Shown: positions 62,279-64,000 of the stretch, piece after piece | Position numbering within the stretch: the first letter of the stretch is position 1 | Layout: each line of letters opens with the position of its first letter | Assembly (NCBI GenBank): GCA_001683735.1 | Contig: LUGG01000013.1 | Location: 744,001 to 808,000 of the forward strand | Reading direction: 5' to 3' | Source of the DNA: Grifola frondosa | Lineage: Eukaryota > Basidiomycota > Agaricomycetes > Polyporales > Grifolaceae | Length of the DNA: 64,000 bases | Translations under genes and position numbers: made by a program | The notes under the pieces: generated by a model | The model's database searches: none | Seen by the model: the letters and a program-made list of their open reading frames with translations, nothing else | What the model was told of the DNA's origin: nothing

Positions 62279-64000
62279 ATGGCCAAAGGCAAGCACAACA
62301 GTAGACGTGGAGGCTCTAGGGAATCGTCGCGGGGCGGCTCATTTCGTGGACGGGGACGGGGACGAGGAAATGGGCAAGGGCGAGAGCGAGGAGGGGGATA
62401 TGATATGGATGACTTCGACTTCCCCGTCCAGATGTGGCCAGCCAGTATGTCACTATGTCCTCTTTGACTTCGTACTGGATCCATCTCGCAGCGCACTGAT
62501 GTGCTGCTGCTCGAGGATAGTGCTCAATAAATTATGCAGATCAGCCGCCAAACACTGGAAGCACTCCGAATCGCGGATTCAGCACCCCAAAGCCGCGGGG
62601 ACGTGGCCGGGGTGGTTATTTTAACTCTGACTCAGGATACACCACCCCGCGGCGGGACTACGACAGCCCTCGCGGTCGAGGGCGGGGCGATGGCACACCA
62701 TCCCAAATATCATATGGCCGGGGCCGTGGACTAGGTTCAAAGCTTCGCGGAGGCGCACCGTTATCCAAACTCTTATACGAGGACAGACCCCTACTCAGGC
62801 CGATTAAATTTGTGCGCTCTGTGCATACCGCTACATTATTTCAGGAAGAAGAAGAATTGTTAAAACCCATCCAAGAGGCCGTCGGCAAGTGAAGCTTACT
62901 CTTATTTATTTACCTCAAAGTTGACGGTGTCTCAGCGGACGACGAGGCCAGCCATATCCAACAGCCGAGCAGGTTGCGTCCGTATTCAATGGTAGCCCGC
63001 CTGAAGAAGCTGATAGCGAATCATGTTCCGAAGAAGAGCAGCTTCAAGAGATTGACTTTGCAGAGATCGGAAAGATGCAAGCGGCGGTCGACGCAGCCGC
63101 CGCAGCTTCGAAGACCGCAGTCTCAGAAGAAGTCATCACAGTAGAAAAATTGCTCGCCGGAATCTTCGTCGATACGACGCCCGCACCCGTGCATGCGCGA
63201 TCGACGTCTAACGGAATCGCTGTTAAGCGCGTGGAGAGCGTGCTAGGCGACGTGGGGGACGACGATGATATCATCGTGTATGTTGCTCCGCATCCCCGCA
63301 AGGCGGCATCGATAGGGCAAGGAAGACCAGAGCCTGTTATGCAGCCCCTTCCTTCAATGTCGATCGGCACAAGGATGACTTCGACAGTGCCCCCTCCTGC
63401 AGACGCCGTCCCCGCCGCGTCATGGCTGGAAATAAATCGCGAGGCATATCGCTCATCTTCAGCGACCCCAAGCAACAATGTCTCTGTTACAGCCGCTCAT
63501 CCCGCGGAAGAAACACCACCGTCTGCTCCCGTGCCTCTGATTGTGACCCCTCCGACCTTCGAGTCCGTCTCGTTCTCATTCGCGCAAAGCAAAAAGAAAT
63601 GGCAGATGCGGCGGCTGCACCCCGCGGGTACCCCGCGTGCGCTACTGAAGCGCAAGCCGCGGCGCAAGTCATTGCGGGCGATGGGCGCGCTGCTTTCTGA
63701 AGCGCAGCTGCGTGGAGAGGATCCGCGGAAGAGCGAGCGGAGGCACGACTCGGACGTCAATTGGGGTACCTCTGATGAGGATGCCGTGGATGAGCTGTCA
63801 AATGGGGTGGGTGGGATGGCTCTGGACGAGGATGTCAGCGTGGATGCGATGCGGGGCTTCGTGAAGAGCATGAGCGCGGACGGCTCTAGGCATGTGACGA
63901 TGGACGATATTGCCGACGCGGAAGAAATGAGAAAGGAGGATGAGGAGAATAAGCGCGGTTCAGAGTCTGAAGAGGAACAGGAAGAAAGCAGTGAGAGCGA
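62279..64000 (+). CDS. SQS1-like R3H/G-patch nuclear protein, N-terminal part (runs off right edge)
   Basis: Starts MAKGKHNSRRGGSRESSRGG, an RGG-rich tail, then YDMDDFDFPVQMWPA. An intron follows (GTATGT donor), then PRRDYDSPRGRGRGDGTPSQ, LRGGAPLSKLLYEDRPLLRP and FQEEEELLKPIQEAV. A second intron with a GC donor (GCAAGT, about 62,889) leads to ADDEASHI. One C is missing near 62,957 before PTAEQVASVFNGSPPEEADS. From there one frame stays open to the edge, with VITVEKLLAGIFVDTTP, MRRLHPAGTPRALLKRKPRR and a very acidic end. The R3H and G-patch domains expected at the C-terminus would lie beyond 64,000. Sqs1/Pfa1 activates the helicase Prp43 in splicing and ribosome assembly in yeast; identity here rests on composition and recalled family blocks. 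Confidence 0.65.

Noticed and set aside
1..64000. tRNA or rRNA genes
   Set aside because: I looked for T-arm (GGTTCRAAT) plus acceptor pairing and for rRNA-like conserved blocks by eye and found none; a tRNAscan run would be decisive.

Overview
The window reads as nuclear DNA of a filamentous basidiomycete, most likely an Agaricomycete. Genes are split by many introns of about 45-65 nt with GT..AG (occasionally GC..AG) ends. Several proteins belong to families I know mainly from mushrooms: DUF6534 membrane proteins, LRR/RA/PP2C adenylate cyclase, Tnp2-type CACTA transposases and F-box expansions. There is no operon structure or ribosome-binding pattern. The species cannot be named from sequence alone.

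Left part (1-18,100): a cupin gene running off the left edge; an F-box gene (907-2055); an intron-rich DUF6534 membrane protein (3106-5012); an amidoligase-domain protein (6072-7070); a complete PHO84-type phosphate transporter (7620-10305); a broken conserved basidiomycete gene (11811-13736); a 548-bp Tc1/mariner deletion derivative with 65-bp inverted repeats (14745-15292); and F-box pseudogene fragments. Small pieces of the transporter and F-box loci recur nearby, so this part has been reshuffled.

Middle (18,400-41,300): the fungal adenylate cyclase (18410-24600, minus), the cAMP-producing output of Ras/G-protein signalling. About 2 kb of its 5' end is duplicated at 30442-32330, giving a truncated copy with the Ras-association domain and no cyclase. 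Between and beyond lie a small conserved basidiomycete gene (27708-28398), an O-fucosyltransferase-like gene (32912-34534), an F-box pseudogene in inverted duplication with the one at 16.5-18 kb, and a 501-residue disordered protein (38641-40146).

Right part (41,300-64,000): about 5 kb without a recognisable gene, then a nearly complete Ty1/copia LTR retrotransposon (46742-51892) with 250-bp LTRs, a GGGTT target duplication and a primer site matching the anticodon arm of initiator tRNA-Met. Next come a CACTA/Tnp2 transposase (53233-56590, minus) with a divergent accessory ORF (57291-59254), and then two housekeeping genes sharing a 176-bp divergent promoter: the SNARE USE1 (60960-62102, minus) and an SQS1-like nuclear RNA protein (62279 to the right edge).

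One pattern crosses the whole window. Many recognisable coding regions are interrupted by one-base (rarely two-base) losses, often in G or C runs, that leave both sides conserved. Some may be real decay, but the pattern fits uncorrected deletion errors in the assembly better, so several genes called broken here may be intact in the organism.
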